Positions 1 through 7,161 are shown, numbered from the stretch's first letter. The stretch: 10,157 nt of DNA from Campylobacterota bacterium (GCA_022600655.1 JAHZJZ010000097.1:1-10157); one strand, 5' to 3'. Made by a program: numbers and translations. The notes: generated by a model not told the origin, from the sequence alone.

Positions 1-21
1 TCATTAACAAAAGGAGTATAT

Positions 22-1605
22 ATGAAAAAGATAATAGGACTTTCTATTGTTGTTGCAACCATGGCAATGGCTGGTGGTGATGTTGTAAGTATGGAAAATA
101 GTTATGACGAGAGTTTAAGAGCTGAACTTGAAGCACTTAAAGTAGAAGTAGCTGAGCTTAAAGCTAAAGCAGGTACAAGTGATAATGATGCTTTAGAGAA
201 AAAAATAAAAAGTTTAAGTGCAAAAATCAGTAAAGTAAATGCACAGAGTGCCAAAGATAATATCAAGTGGGGTATTGATTTAAGAACAGCACTTGATAGT
301 ATTGAATATACCATGGGTGATGGTTCAAAACGAGAGAACAGAGATTTATTTTCAAATAGACTTTGGTTAAATATGGCATATGCTCCTGTTAAAAATGTAA
401 TTTTTAAAGGGCAGTTATCTTATAACAAAGCTTATGGAGCATCTCTACCAGATAATGGTGGTAGTACATTCCAAAGAGGTTTCTCATCAGGTTTTGATAC
501 GTTTGACTGGGTGATTAATGAGAACTTAACCGACAACAGTGTTAAAGTTAGACAAGCTTACTGGTTATATCTTGGTGATGACTTCTTAGGAAGTGGACTT
601 GGATGGACAGCAAGTGTTGGTAGACGACCATCAACCACAGGTTTTTTATCTAATTTAAGAGAAGATGATATAGCACAATCTCCACTTGGACATCTTATCG
701 ATGTTGAGTTTGATGGTGCCAGTTCACAAATTAATCTTGGTGATGCTGTAGATATTCCTGGAATGTCATTTAAAGTTTGTCTTGGTCAAGGTGCAACCAA
801 TGCAGTAGCAAGATTTGATGGAGCTCAAGATCAAGCTGCTTATGCTGGTTCATCAGATGTAATTGAAGACATTAGACTTGGTGGATTTATCTTTACCCCA
901 TATGATGACAAACAGTTCACAGTAAAGACAACAGCCTATAAAGCATTTAATGTACCAGGATTCCAACAAGACTTTGCAGCTGACCCAACTGGTCAAACTA
1001 TGAAATTTGGAACAACAGGTGATATGTTAGGTGCAGGTATCTCTGTATTGGTTGATGGACTAACAGATGACATGGATGAGTCAGAGTTCCTATATGGGAC
1101 CAAAGTCTTTGCTTCATTTGCATGGAGTAAATCTCTTCCTGATGGAAATAACCAAGTTATGGGGATGATGGGACCTAGAGGGGCTATTGGTGCAGCAGCA
1201 GGTGAAGAGCAGACGGGTACCTCTTATTGGTTAGGTGCACAAGTACCTGTAGAGGCACTTGGTGGAAAGCTGGGTGTTGAGTATAACCACGGAAGTGAAT
1301 ACTGGAGACCATTTACTTATGGTGAAGATACTATGATTGGTTCTAAGTTGGCTGCACGTGGTGATGCCATTGAGGTTTACTATACTCAACCACTAGCTAA
1401 AGGGCTTTCTGCTCAACTTAGATGGACAAAAATTGATTATGACTACACAGGTTCTCAAGGATTCTTTGGTGCAGGTGGAACACCTATCAAAATCTCTGAC
1501 CTTAAAGCAGGTGCAGCAATGGGTGACCCAATGTCACAACAGATGTTAGCTTCGACTATCGAAGAGGCTCAAGATATTAGAGCATATATTAGATATAGAT
1601 TCTAG
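22..1605 (+). CDS. DUF3373-type outer-membrane beta-barrel protein, copy 1
   Basis: This 527-residue protein looks like an outer-membrane porin-like protein of the DUF3373 family. The first 17 residues form a signal peptide (MKK, hydrophobic core, MAMA before Gly-Gly). Residues about 28-75 are rich in Leu, Lys, Glu and Ala with heptad-like spacing, suggesting a coiled coil. The rest alternates aromatic, Gly and polar residues as in a beta barrel, and the protein ends in Phe (RYRF), as barrel proteins usually do. Blocks shared with the next gene include GRRPS (200-204), VEYNHG (419-424) and GSKLAARGDAIE (440-451). AAGGAG at 11-16 supports the ATG. Any promoter lies outside the window, so the gene could belong to an operon starting upstream. 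What it transports is unknown; family assignment is from pattern recognition, not a search. Confidence 0.85.
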   Translation: MKKIIGLSIVVATMAMAGGDVVSMENSYDESLRAELEALKVEVAELKAKAGTSDNDALEKKIKSLSAKISKVNAQSAKDNIKWGIDLRTALDSIEYTMGDGSKRENRDLFSNRLWLNMAYAPVKNVIFKGQLSYNKAYGASLPDNGGSTFQRGFSSGFDTFDWVINENLTDNSVKVRQAYWLYLGDDFLGSGLGWTASVGRRPSTTGFLSNLREDDIAQSPLGHLIDVEFDGASSQINLGDAVDIPGMSFKVCLGQGATNAVARFDGAQDQAAYAGSSDVIEDIRLGGFIFTPYDDKQFTVKTTAYKAFNVPGFQQDFAADPTGQTMKFGTTGDMLGAGISVLVDGLTDDMDESEFLYGTKVFASFAWSKSLPDGNNQVMGMMGPRGAIGAAAGEEQTGTSYWLGAQVPVEALGGKLGVEYNHGSEYWRPFTYGEDTMIGSKLAARGDAIEVYYTQPLAKGLSAQLRWTKIDYDYTGSQGFFGAGGTPIKISDLKAGAAMGDPMSQQMLASTIEEAQDIRAYIRYRF

Positions 1606-1628
1606 TCGTTCTACTTACTTTTTTTATG

Positions 1629-1655
1629 GAGGGATTTATTAATCCCTCTACTTTT
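1629..1655 (+). terminator. Hairpin terminator after first DUF3373 gene
   Basis: GAGGGATT (1629-1636) and AATCCCTC (1641-1648) form a perfect 8-bp stem with a TATT loop, 23 nt after the stop codon. The following tacttttga is a short, interrupted T-tract. This is a plausible intrinsic terminator separating the two DUF3373 genes. Confidence 0.7.
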
Positions 1656-1744
1656 GATATCCAATTTTTTATTTCTTATTTTTCATAATTACAAATTATT
1701 ATTTTCATATGTTAAAGTGATACTTTTGGTAAATAAATTTCCAT

Positions 1745-1753
1745 TGTTATAAT
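1745..1753 (+). promoter_or_regulatory. Candidate extended -10 promoter for second DUF3373 gene
   Basis: TGTTATAAT matches the TGnTATAAT extended -10 pattern, with no clear TTGACA upstream. Transcription would begin near 1760, giving a leader of about 75 nt. A second TATAAT occurs at 1757-1762 inside the palindrome, and TATAAA at 1804-1809 is an alternative nearer the gene. The 230-nt gap at 1606-1835 holds no gene. Confidence 0.45.
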
Positions 1754-1772
1754 TAATATAATTTATATTAAT
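1752..1772. promoter_or_regulatory. 21-bp perfect palindrome, possible operator
   Basis: ATTAATATAA (1752-1761), a central T, and TTATATTAAT (1763-1772) form two exact 10-bp arms. The element overlaps the end of the candidate -10 at 1748-1753 and the predicted start of transcription, where a repressor would bind. It is entirely A/T, so chance symmetry in AT-rich DNA is the main alternative. The binding protein is unknown. Confidence 0.4.
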
Positions 1773-1835
1773 GATGATATAACAACAGCTTGGTTAGAAT
1801 TTTTATAAACTTATCGAAGTCAAGGAGAAGAGATT

Positions 1836-3326
1836 ATGAAAAAAATTCTACTATCTACAGTTGCTGTTGCAACTATGGGATTTGCAGGAAGTGATGTCGC
1901 ACTAATAGACAGTACCGTAAGTGCTGACTACTCTAATTCAGAGATTGAAGCACTCAAAGCAAGGGTGGTAACACTTGAGGAGGCTGCTAAAAGTGGTGGT
2001 GACAATAAAAAGTTAGAGAAACAAATCAAAAACTTAACTAAAAAGCTTAATGCTGTTAAAGCACATGATGCTCATGACAATATCAAGTTTAGTATGGACT
2101 TTAGAAGTACACTTGACAATATTGAGTATACCTACAATGACTACAGCTATAAGGGAGAAGATTGGTCAGGAACTAAAGCAAAAAATGATGCGCTCTTTAC
2201 CAGTAGGGTTATGTTAAATATGAAATCAAAACCTCTTGGTAGCAACCTATCGTTCCAAGGACAGATAGCAGCTTACTATATCTGGGGAGCACACTTATTT
2301 CATGATGAAGATACCCCACTAAAAACATGGTCTGCTTCATCAAAGGCTGGGGATACACTTTTTAGAGTAAGAAGAGCTTACTTTGTCTACAGTGATCCAG
2401 ATCTTCCATATGCATTTAGTATTGGTAGAAGACCATCAAGTGATGGTTTCTTAGCAAATCACAGAGAGAACAACCCTAGACCAGCTTCACCGTTAGCACA
2501 TATTACCAATATGGAAGTAGATGCGGCTATGGTAAAACTTAATGGTGATGATTTAATCCCTGGCTCTTATGTAAAGTTTGTTTATGGTAGAGCTCATGAT
2601 GGTGGTATAGAGTCTGTTTATGATAAAGCTGGATACAAACCTTATGCTCAAGAAGAGGGAGATGTTGATGAGAATGTTGACTTTTTTGTAACGGTTGCTT
2701 CTCTTTATAATGATGGGCAGTATAACCTTATGGGTCAACATGCTGTTATTTTCGATACTAAAGGTGCTAGAACAGGTACACCAACAGGTGCTGCGTTACC
2801 AGATGGTTCAGGAAGCAATAAATCTTTAGATGCAGGAACAGGTCACCTAACAGGTCTGTCACTTCAAGTTGAGGGTATTGGTGATGAAATCAATGACTTC
2901 CTTGATGATACGGTCGCTTTTGCCTCAGTAGCACGGACACTCTATCAACCAGATGATGGTCACCAACTTTTAGGTGCAACAGATGATCGTACAGGTTACT
3001 CATACTGGATTGGAGCAACCATACCAGATATGATTACTGATGCAGGACGATTTGGAGTTGAGTATAACCATGGAACACAGTTCTGGACACCTATAACTTG
3101 GGCTGAAGATACAGCTATTGGTTCAAAACTAGCTGTTCGTGGTGATGCTATAGAGGCGTACTGGAACTTTAATCTGTTTGGTGAGAAACACCTACCTGCA
3201 CAGATTAGATACACCCATGTACAGCATGACTACACACCAAACGTTCGATGTACAGGATGGGTTCCACCTACTAAAGTTGATATAGAAGCAGATGATATTA
3301 GGTTTGCTGTTAGTTACAAATACTAA
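1836..3326 (+). CDS. DUF3373-type outer-membrane beta-barrel protein, copy 2
   Basis: This 496-residue paralogue of the preceding gene has the same architecture: signal peptide (1-17, ending GFA before GSD), a probable coiled coil at about 35-75, then a barrel-like region ending in Tyr (SYKY). Shared blocks are GRRPS (197-201), VEYNHG (408-413) and GSKLAVRGDAIE (429-440), while the middle is strongly diverged and carries different insertions. This suggests an old tandem duplication with loops free to change. AAGGAG at 1822-1827, 8 nt before the ATG, fixes the start. It has its own upstream AT-rich control region and a strong terminator, so it is probably a separate transcription unit. The transported substrate cannot be told from sequence. 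Confidence 0.85.
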   Translation: MKKILLSTVAVATMGFAGSDVALIDSTVSADYSNSEIEALKARVVTLEEAAKSGGDNKKLEKQIKNLTKKLNAVKAHDAHDNIKFSMDFRSTLDNIEYTYNDYSYKGEDWSGTKAKNDALFTSRVMLNMKSKPLGSNLSFQGQIAAYYIWGAHLFHDEDTPLKTWSASSKAGDTLFRVRRAYFVYSDPDLPYAFSIGRRPSSDGFLANHRENNPRPASPLAHITNMEVDAAMVKLNGDDLIPGSYVKFVYGRAHDGGIESVYDKAGYKPYAQEEGDVDENVDFFVTVASLYNDGQYNLMGQHAVIFDTKGARTGTPTGAALPDGSGSNKSLDAGTGHLTGLSLQVEGIGDEINDFLDDTVAFASVARTLYQPDDGHQLLGATDDRTGYSYWIGATIPDMITDAGRFGVEYNHGTQFWTPITWAEDTAIGSKLAVRGDAIEAYWNFNLFGEKHLPAQIRYTHVQHDYTPNVRCTGWVPPTKVDIEADDIRFAVSYKY

Positions 3327-3334
3327 TATATCCT

Positions 3335-3372
3335 AAAAGTAGCAGAGATAAACTCTGTTACTTTTCTTTTTT
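3335..3372 (+). terminator. Strong intrinsic terminator after second DUF3373 gene
   Basis: A 13-bp stem (3335-3347 with 3353-3365, one G-T pair) closes a 5-nt ATAAA loop and is followed by C and six T residues (3367-3372). This is a classic rho-independent terminator, 8 nt after the stop codon. Confidence 0.87.
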
Positions 3373-3408
3373 ATACTTTCAATCTCCTCTTAATATTTAC
3401 CTAAGTTA

Positions 3409-3417
3409 TGCTATCCT
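3409..3417 (+). promoter_or_regulatory. Candidate extended -10 of the MBL-thioredoxin operon
   Basis: TGCTATCCT is a TGn plus TATCCT extended -10 lying between the terminator and the next gene. It resembles TGCTATAAT at 7390-7398 in this window. It would give a leader of about 27 nt that contains the GGAG ribosome site at 3444-3447. Confidence 0.4.
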
Positions 3418-3451
3418 ACTTAATACATTTTTCTAAAGTTAGTGGAGTTTT

Positions 3452-4906
3452 ATGCGTTATATTTTTAGTTTACTTTTTTTCACACTATCTCTCTTTGGGT
3501 TTGATTACCATCTTAAACCTTACACCATAACTAAGGGTGTTGAGTGTTTTTTTGGCTTATCTACAAAAGTTAGTGAGATAAATGGAGGAAATATCATTAA
3601 CAGCTGTTATGTTGAGACTGATGAGGGATACATAGTCATTGACAGTGGACCAACCTACAGCTATGCTCAACAGGCTTATAAAATCATGGAAGAGAAGAGA
3701 AAAATTCCAGTAAAATATGTTATTAATACCTCTTCTGATGAAGTACATATGCTAGGAAATGGTTTCTACAAAGAGCAAGGAGCCACACTCATAGGTCCAG
3801 AAGCTTATCGAACATATGAGACAAATCCTAAAACAACTATACAAGAAGTTATTAGTTCTGATGCCTTTGTCAACACCAGAGTAACCCCTTTAGATACTTA
3901 TGCCGATCACGACATTATGATTACAGTGGGTAACTTAGATGTCAAAATCAGTAAAACCATTCAAGATAACAATAGACTTCTAAGCGTACATATTCCAAGT
4001 CGAGATATTATTTTTGTAGGTGATATGGTCTTTAACAACCGACTACCTGCATTGAAACATAACCGTTCTCTCATAAAATGGATAGAAGCCCTAAAAAAAA
4101 TAGAACAGACCTCTTGGAAACGTCTTATCTCTGCACATGGTATTAAAACCAAACATAGTGCCTTAAAAAACACACGAAGCTATCTAAGTATGCTTAGAGA
4201 TGAACTACAGAGTCATATTACTCAAGGGGAAAGCCAAGAGAAGGCTCTTGAAAAAATCACCATGTACTCATTTATGGAAGATAATCTTTACAATGAGTGG
4301 CACCGTAAAAATGTAGCTGTAGCCTATGATGAACTAATTAAACTAAAACCCAAAGTATCTCTACCTGCTCCTGTAGTTAGCAAAGAGACTCCTAAAGTTG
4401 TTACTAAAAAAGAGGAGGAAAAGGTAGCTACCAAAACTCCTAGCAACAAAGAGACTCCCAAAAAAGAAGATATCAAGAAAGAAGATACCAAAAAAGAACC
4501 TATCAAAAAAGAGCCTATTAAACCAAAGGTAAGCCCTAAAGAGCCTAATATTCGCTACTACAGTTTTAGTCAAGCCCTTAAAAAAGCCAGAGCCAATAGA
4601 AAAGTTCTTCTTATTAAAATACGTTCAGATAACTGCCCCTTCTGTGATGAACTAGATAGCATAATGAAAAGAAACAATACCGTTAAAAAGATTATTAACC
4701 AAAACTATATTATGGTCAATATGAATAACTCACGAGAAGAGCTTCCTTTAGGTATCAAAGTAGGGGTTACGCCATCATTGGCTTTCATACGACCTGATAC
4801 TAAAAAAGTGATGATGATTACCCCAGGAATAGAGGCTTTAGGTGAGCTGATAAGTATACTTAAAGAGGGTGCTCAAGATGGACGTAAACATGGTTACCTT
4901 AAATGA
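3452..4906 (+). CDS. Secreted MBL-fold protein fused to thioredoxin-like domain
   Basis: A 484-residue two-domain protein. Residues 1-16 are hydrophobic and look like a signal peptide, so it is probably periplasmic. Residues about 20-295 follow the metallo-beta-lactamase fold: IVIDSGP (61-67), VINT (90-93) where the HxHxDH signature should follow, VHIPSRDIIFVGD (179-191) and SAHG (227-230). The signature reads SSDEVH (94-99): only the last His remains, while D191 and H229 are kept. The His expected before 179 is not evident. A Lys/Glu/Pro-rich linker (about 299-365) leads to a thioredoxin-like domain (about 366-475) with CPFC at 395-398 and the cis-Pro motif VTP at 439-441. GGAG at 3444-3447 supports the start. 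It is the first gene of an apparent operon. Hydrolase activity is doubtful; thiol-disulfide activity is plausible. The exact subfamily is not recognised. Confidence 0.82.
   Translation: MRYIFSLLFFTLSLFGFDYHLKPYTITKGVECFFGLSTKVSEINGGNIINSCYVETDEGYIVIDSGPTYSYAQQAYKIMEEKRKIPVKYVINTSSDEVHMLGNGFYKEQGATLIGPEAYRTYETNPKTTIQEVISSDAFVNTRVTPLDTYADHDIMITVGNLDVKISKTIQDNNRLLSVHIPSRDIIFVGDMVFNNRLPALKHNRSLIKWIEALKKIEQTSWKRLISAHGIKTKHSALKNTRSYLSMLRDELQSHITQGESQEKALEKITMYSFMEDNLYNEWHRKNVAVAYDELIKLKPKVSLPAPVVSKETPKVVTKKEEEKVATKTPSNKETPKKEDIKKEDTKKEPIKKEPIKPKVSPKEPNIRYYSFSQALKKARANRKVLLIKIRSDNCPFCDELDSIMKRNNTVKKIINQNYIMVNMNNSREELPLGIKVGVTPSLAFIRPDTKKVMMITPGIEALGELISILKEGAQDGRKHGYLK
4460..4519 (+). repeat. Four tandem 15-bp units encoding KKE(D/P)(I/T)
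   Basis: Residues 337-356 of the MBL-thioredoxin protein read KKEDI, KKEDT, KKEPI, KKEPI. At the DNA level this is a 15-bp unit repeated four times with minor changes. A looser KETPK motif flanks it at residues 311-315 and 333-337. The segment forms a charged, extended linker between the two folded domains and may vary in copy number between strains. Confidence 0.85.
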
Positions 4907-5349
4907 CAACTAAGATGGTAGGCAAAGTCGTCAAACTCTTTCTTTCTCATAAAGGAGTTTCACAAAGAGTACCTAAAGAGATTTTGACGTTAGATGAACA
5001 AGGAGTGATTGATGATAAATTTTATAATAAAAATATTCAGCGATCTACCTTAATTACCTCTTTAGAGAGTTATGCCTTAGCTAAAAATCATGGTATTGAG
5101 ATGAGCCATGGTCAACTTGGTGAAAATTTACTCATTGACTATAATCCATATGCTCTACCTGATGGCTCACAACTTCAAGTAGGCGATGTAGTTTTAGAGA
5201 TTACTCAACTCTGTACTATCTGTAATCATCTCTCAGTTATTGATAAATCACTACCTCAACTCTTAAAAGAAGATAGAGGAATCTTTGCAAAAGTAATTCA
5301 GCATGGAACCGTTAAAATAAATGATAAAGTCTATCTTCTAAACAGATAA
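4903..5349 (+). CDS. MOSC domain-containing protein
   Basis: This 148-residue protein is a single MOSC domain, the fold found at the C-terminus of molybdenum cofactor sulfurases and in YiiM/YuaD-type proteins that handle the molybdenum cofactor or sulfur. Supporting pattern: GVIDDKFYNK..QRSTLI (34-51), HGQLGENLLI (69-78), LPDGSQLQVGDVVLEIT (85-101) and a Cys near the usual sulfur-carrying position (C104, with C107 forming CxxC). There is no signal peptide, so it is cytoplasmic. Its ATG overlaps the upstream stop in ATGA (4903-4906) and no Shine-Dalgarno site is seen, so translation is probably coupled to the fusion gene. The substrate is not predictable. Confidence 0.82.
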   Translation: MTTKMVGKVVKLFLSHKGVSQRVPKEILTLDEQGVIDDKFYNKNIQRSTLITSLESYALAKNHGIEMSHGQLGENLLIDYNPYALPDGSQLQVGDVVLEITQLCTICNHLSVIDKSLPQLLKEDRGIFAKVIQHGTVKINDKVYLLNR

Positions 5350-5355
5350 ACCATC

Positions 5356-5763
5356 ATGAAAACACTACTTACTGAATACACGCTTCTTCTTTTTATACTC
5401 TTAGCTCTCTTTTCTATAAGTATCGCATTGGAGTTTAACCTCTACCCTTATATATCAGCTCTCTTACCTTTTTTATGGTACTTGTCTAAACAACCACATA
5501 GTCTGGTCTCATTTACCCTATTTACCCTCTCACTTATGATTACCATCAATATGAGTTACTTACTCTTTGTAGACTATATGAATAAACCGTGGTTTGCAGG
5601 GGAAGACCCTTTTACATGTGATGGACCCTGTTATGGATGGTATACGTTTCAGAGAGATATTGGAGCTGAGATTATACTCAATTTTGGATTGATTATAGGG
5701 TTTTCAATTATTGCAACACTCATCTATAACATAATGCAAAACTTTAATAGAAGCAGAGATTAA
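5356..5763 (+). CDS. Small membrane protein with CxxxC loop, unknown function
   Basis: I do not recognise this 135-residue protein. It has three or four hydrophobic segments (about 8-26, 30-44, 48-71 and 104-127). Between the last two lies a polar, aromatic-rich loop (72-103) with the only two cysteines, C88 and C92, in TCDGPCYGW. A cysteine pair in such a loop could form a disulfide or bind a ligand if it faces the periplasm, but topology is not established. It starts 6 nt after the MOSC gene with no clear ribosome site, so it is likely the third gene of the same operon. Its stop codon lies within the arm of the following hairpin. Confidence 0.65.
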   Translation: MKTLLTEYTLLLFILLALFSISIALEFNLYPYISALLPFLWYLSKQPHSLVSFTLFTLSLMITINMSYLLFVDYMNKPWFAGEDPFTCDGPCYGWYTFQRDIGAEIILNFGLIIGFSIIATLIYNIMQNFNRSRD

Positions 5764-5778
5764 GAGATAATCTCTGCT
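5752..5778. terminator. Perfect 11-bp hairpin between convergent genes
   Basis: AGCAGAGATTA (5752-5762) and TAATCTCTGCT (5768-5778) are exact reverse complements around a 5-nt loop. The position between two converging genes suits a bidirectional terminator. Neither side has a long T-tract, so termination would be weaker than at 3335-3372. Confidence 0.55.
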
Positions 5779-5785
5779 CTTGAAG

Positions 5786-6220
5786 TTACTCTATAGAAAA
5801 AGCTCCATACTGGTTATCTTCTTTTTGACTAGGCATTACAAAAAATGCGATTAGTACTAAAGCTCCAACCAATGGAATTAACCCTACAAGATACCACCAT
5901 CCTGTCCTTCCAATGTCATGCAGTCTTCGAATCGCTATTGCCAAAGAGGGGAAAAAGAGAGCCAAACTAACAATGATTTGAAGAATATTTACAGGCATCT
6001 CTTGTGTTACATTTATCAGTTCACCTGTTGGTGACACTGAGACAGTATCCATAGGCATCATATACTGTATGCCCAATGCTGTTCCTACAATAGCAACAAC
6101 AATGGCTACAATAATACTAAAGAGTACAAAGTACCAAAACTCTGAACGGGAAGCCCTTCCACTAAACTGAAAATATTTGTTTTTTACAACATCCACAAAA
6201 TAACGGTTAAAATAGTTCAT
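5786..6220 (-). CDS. DUF805 family membrane protein
   Basis: A 144-residue inner-membrane protein of the DUF805 family, whose function is unknown. Family marks are FSGRASRSEFWYF (19-31) before the first membrane helix and the RRLHDIGRTGWWY block (98-110) between helices. Hydrophobic segments lie at about 28-52, 78-96 and 108-128. The ATG at 6220 is chosen because AAAAGGA at 6228-6234 sits 7 nt upstream and because family members begin with a short MxxF.. stretch like this one. An in-frame ATG 30 nt further upstream would remove that ribosome site from its proper place. It is divergent from the TlpA-like gene and convergent with the MOSC operon. Confidence 0.87.
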   Translation of the reverse strand: MNYFNRYFVDVVKNKYFQFSGRASRSEFWYFVLFSIIVAIVVAIVGTALGIQYMMPMDTVSVSPTGELINVTQEMPVNILQIIVSLALFFPSLAIAIRRLHDIGRTGWWYLVGLIPLVGALVLIAFFVMPSQKEDNQYGAFSIE

Positions 6221-6264
6221 GACGGTATCCTTTTTAAAGTTGATTAACATATTTTCCCATAAAG

Positions 6265-6286
6265 AAACTTAAACACTCTTAAGTTT
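6265..6286. promoter_or_regulatory. 8-bp inverted repeat in divergent intergenic region
   Basis: AAACTTAA (6265-6272) and TTAAGTTT (6279-6286) form exact arms around a 6-nt spacer, between the divergent DUF805 and TlpA-like genes. It could be an operator for either gene. The arms are AT-rich and short, so chance is possible. Confidence 0.3.
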
Positions 6287-6326
6287 AATCGCTTTTTAAG
6301 AAAATAGTAAAATCTACTTTATATTT

Positions 6327-6335
6327 TGTTATAAT
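6327..6335 (+). promoter_or_regulatory. Extended -10 promoter of the TlpA-like gene
   Basis: TGTTATAAT (TGn plus a perfect TATAAT at 6330-6335) lies 22 nt before the ATG, with no TTGACA-like -35. Transcription would start near 6342, leaving a leader of about 16 nt with an A-rich AAAGAG ribosome site. Confidence 0.6.
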
Positions 6336-6357
6336 GCATCAAAAAAAAAGAGATTAA

Positions 6358-6930
6358 ATGATTCATAAAATAACTGCCATACTGCTACTACTCTTACTTC
6401 TGGGATGCTCCTCTAACCATGAGACAAAAGAGACAAACAGTACCACGACTGAGAAAAAAATATCTTCACTCTTTACCCTAGAGACCATTCAAGGTAAAAC
6501 ACTGCATATAGACGAATCAGAGGGAGGATTAACCTTTCATGAGTTCAAAAACAAAGTGGTAATTTTTGTTTTCTTTGGCTACCGATGCCCTCCCTGTTTA
6601 GCTGAGATTCCAGCACTTACAGAGCTTAACAATCAAGCCCATAAAGATTTGGAAATAGTAGGACTAGAGGTTCAAGGTCTAAACAATACAAAACTTGAAG
6701 ATTTTGCTAAACGTACAGGAGCTAACTATCACCTCATCTCTGGAGAGACAAACAGAGCTTTTATTGATTATATCATTCAAAAAGCCAACTGGCGAGGAGG
6801 CATTCCTTTTCTTTTAGCTTTTGATAAAAAGGGTGTGGTTAAAGTGGTTCATACTGGTGGAGTTTCGAAAGAACAGTTTGAGAAAATTTATGCTGATTTA
6901 TCGAAACCAAAAGAGGTTAGCTCTAAATAA
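6358..6930 (+). CDS. TlpA-like thioredoxin-fold lipoprotein
   Basis: A 190-residue thiol-disulfide oxidoreductase of the TlpA/ResA type. Residues 1-16 are a lipoprotein signal peptide with lipobox LLGC, so C17 would be lipidated and the protein anchored to a membrane facing the periplasm. A polar Ser/Thr/Glu tether (18-35) precedes the thioredoxin domain: FFGYRCPPC (72-80) with active-site C77 and C80, and the cis-Pro block GGIPFLLAF (147-155). Family members reduce disulfides during cytochrome c maturation or in other exported proteins; the target here is unknown. It has its own extended -10 promoter and is not in an operon with the other thioredoxin-fold gene of the window. Confidence 0.9.
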   Translation: MIHKITAILLLLLLLGCSSNHETKETNSTTTEKKISSLFTLETIQGKTLHIDESEGGLTFHEFKNKVVIFVFFGYRCPPCLAEIPALTELNNQAHKDLEIVGLEVQGLNNTKLEDFAKRTGANYHLISGETNRAFIDYIIQKANWRGGIPFLLAFDKKGVVKVVHTGGVSKEQFEKIYADLSKPKEVSSK

Positions 6931-6945
6931 AGTCAAAAAACAACT

Positions 6946-7161
6946 CTAAGCACTTTTAAGGTGAAGATACTTCGTCTCTTCATCAATCTTCTGTAGTGCA
7001 TTTTGAATATGAGTAACCTCTTTTTCTTCAAATAGAGGTTCACCACACTGTGTACAAACCCATGCAGGAATTTCTCCCCAAGTGATATGATAACCTTTTC
7101 TATCTACACTAAATGGTGCTGTTGATTGAATCATTGTTCCTTTACAGTATAAACATTCCAT
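6946..7161 (-). CDS. YgiT/MqsA-type zinc-finger protein, putative orphan antitoxin
   Basis: A 71-residue protein with two CxxC knuckles, CLYC (3-6) and CTQC (36-39), separated by a strand-rich segment. This is the pattern of the YgiT-type zinc-finger domain found at the N-terminus of MqsA antitoxins and in small stand-alone antitoxins. There is no C-terminal helix-turn-helix, so it should not bind DNA in the MqsA manner. The ATG at 7161 is preferred because AAGGA (7171-7175) precedes it by 9 nt; an in-frame ATG 42 nt upstream lacks such support. Small proteins of this type usually follow a toxin gene. No toxin reading frame is visible upstream, where a REP-like inverted repeat lies instead. 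The antitoxin role is therefore an inference. Confidence 0.75.
   Translation of the reverse strand: MECLYCKGTMIQSTAPFSVDRKGYHITWGEIPAWVCTQCGEPLFEEKEVTHIQNALQKIDEETKYLHLKSA

Noticed and set aside
102..314. Minus-strand open frame opposite the first DUF3373 gene
   Set aside because: It lies fully antisense to a well-supported coding region, has no ribosome site and gives a low-complexity Ser/Leu-rich peptide. The same applies to the antisense frames at 2553-2741, 2996-3214, 3557-3748, 3961-4173, 4324-4573, 9116-9313 and 9333-9679.
4460..4519. Tandem repeats as a CRISPR array or non-coding satellite
   Set aside because: The 15-bp units are contiguous without spacers and keep the reading frame of a coding linker.
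6221..6250. Upstream in-frame ATG at 6250 for the DUF805 gene
   Set aside because: The ATG at 6220 has a properly spaced AAAAGGA and matches the family's usual N-terminus; the extra ten residues have no family support.
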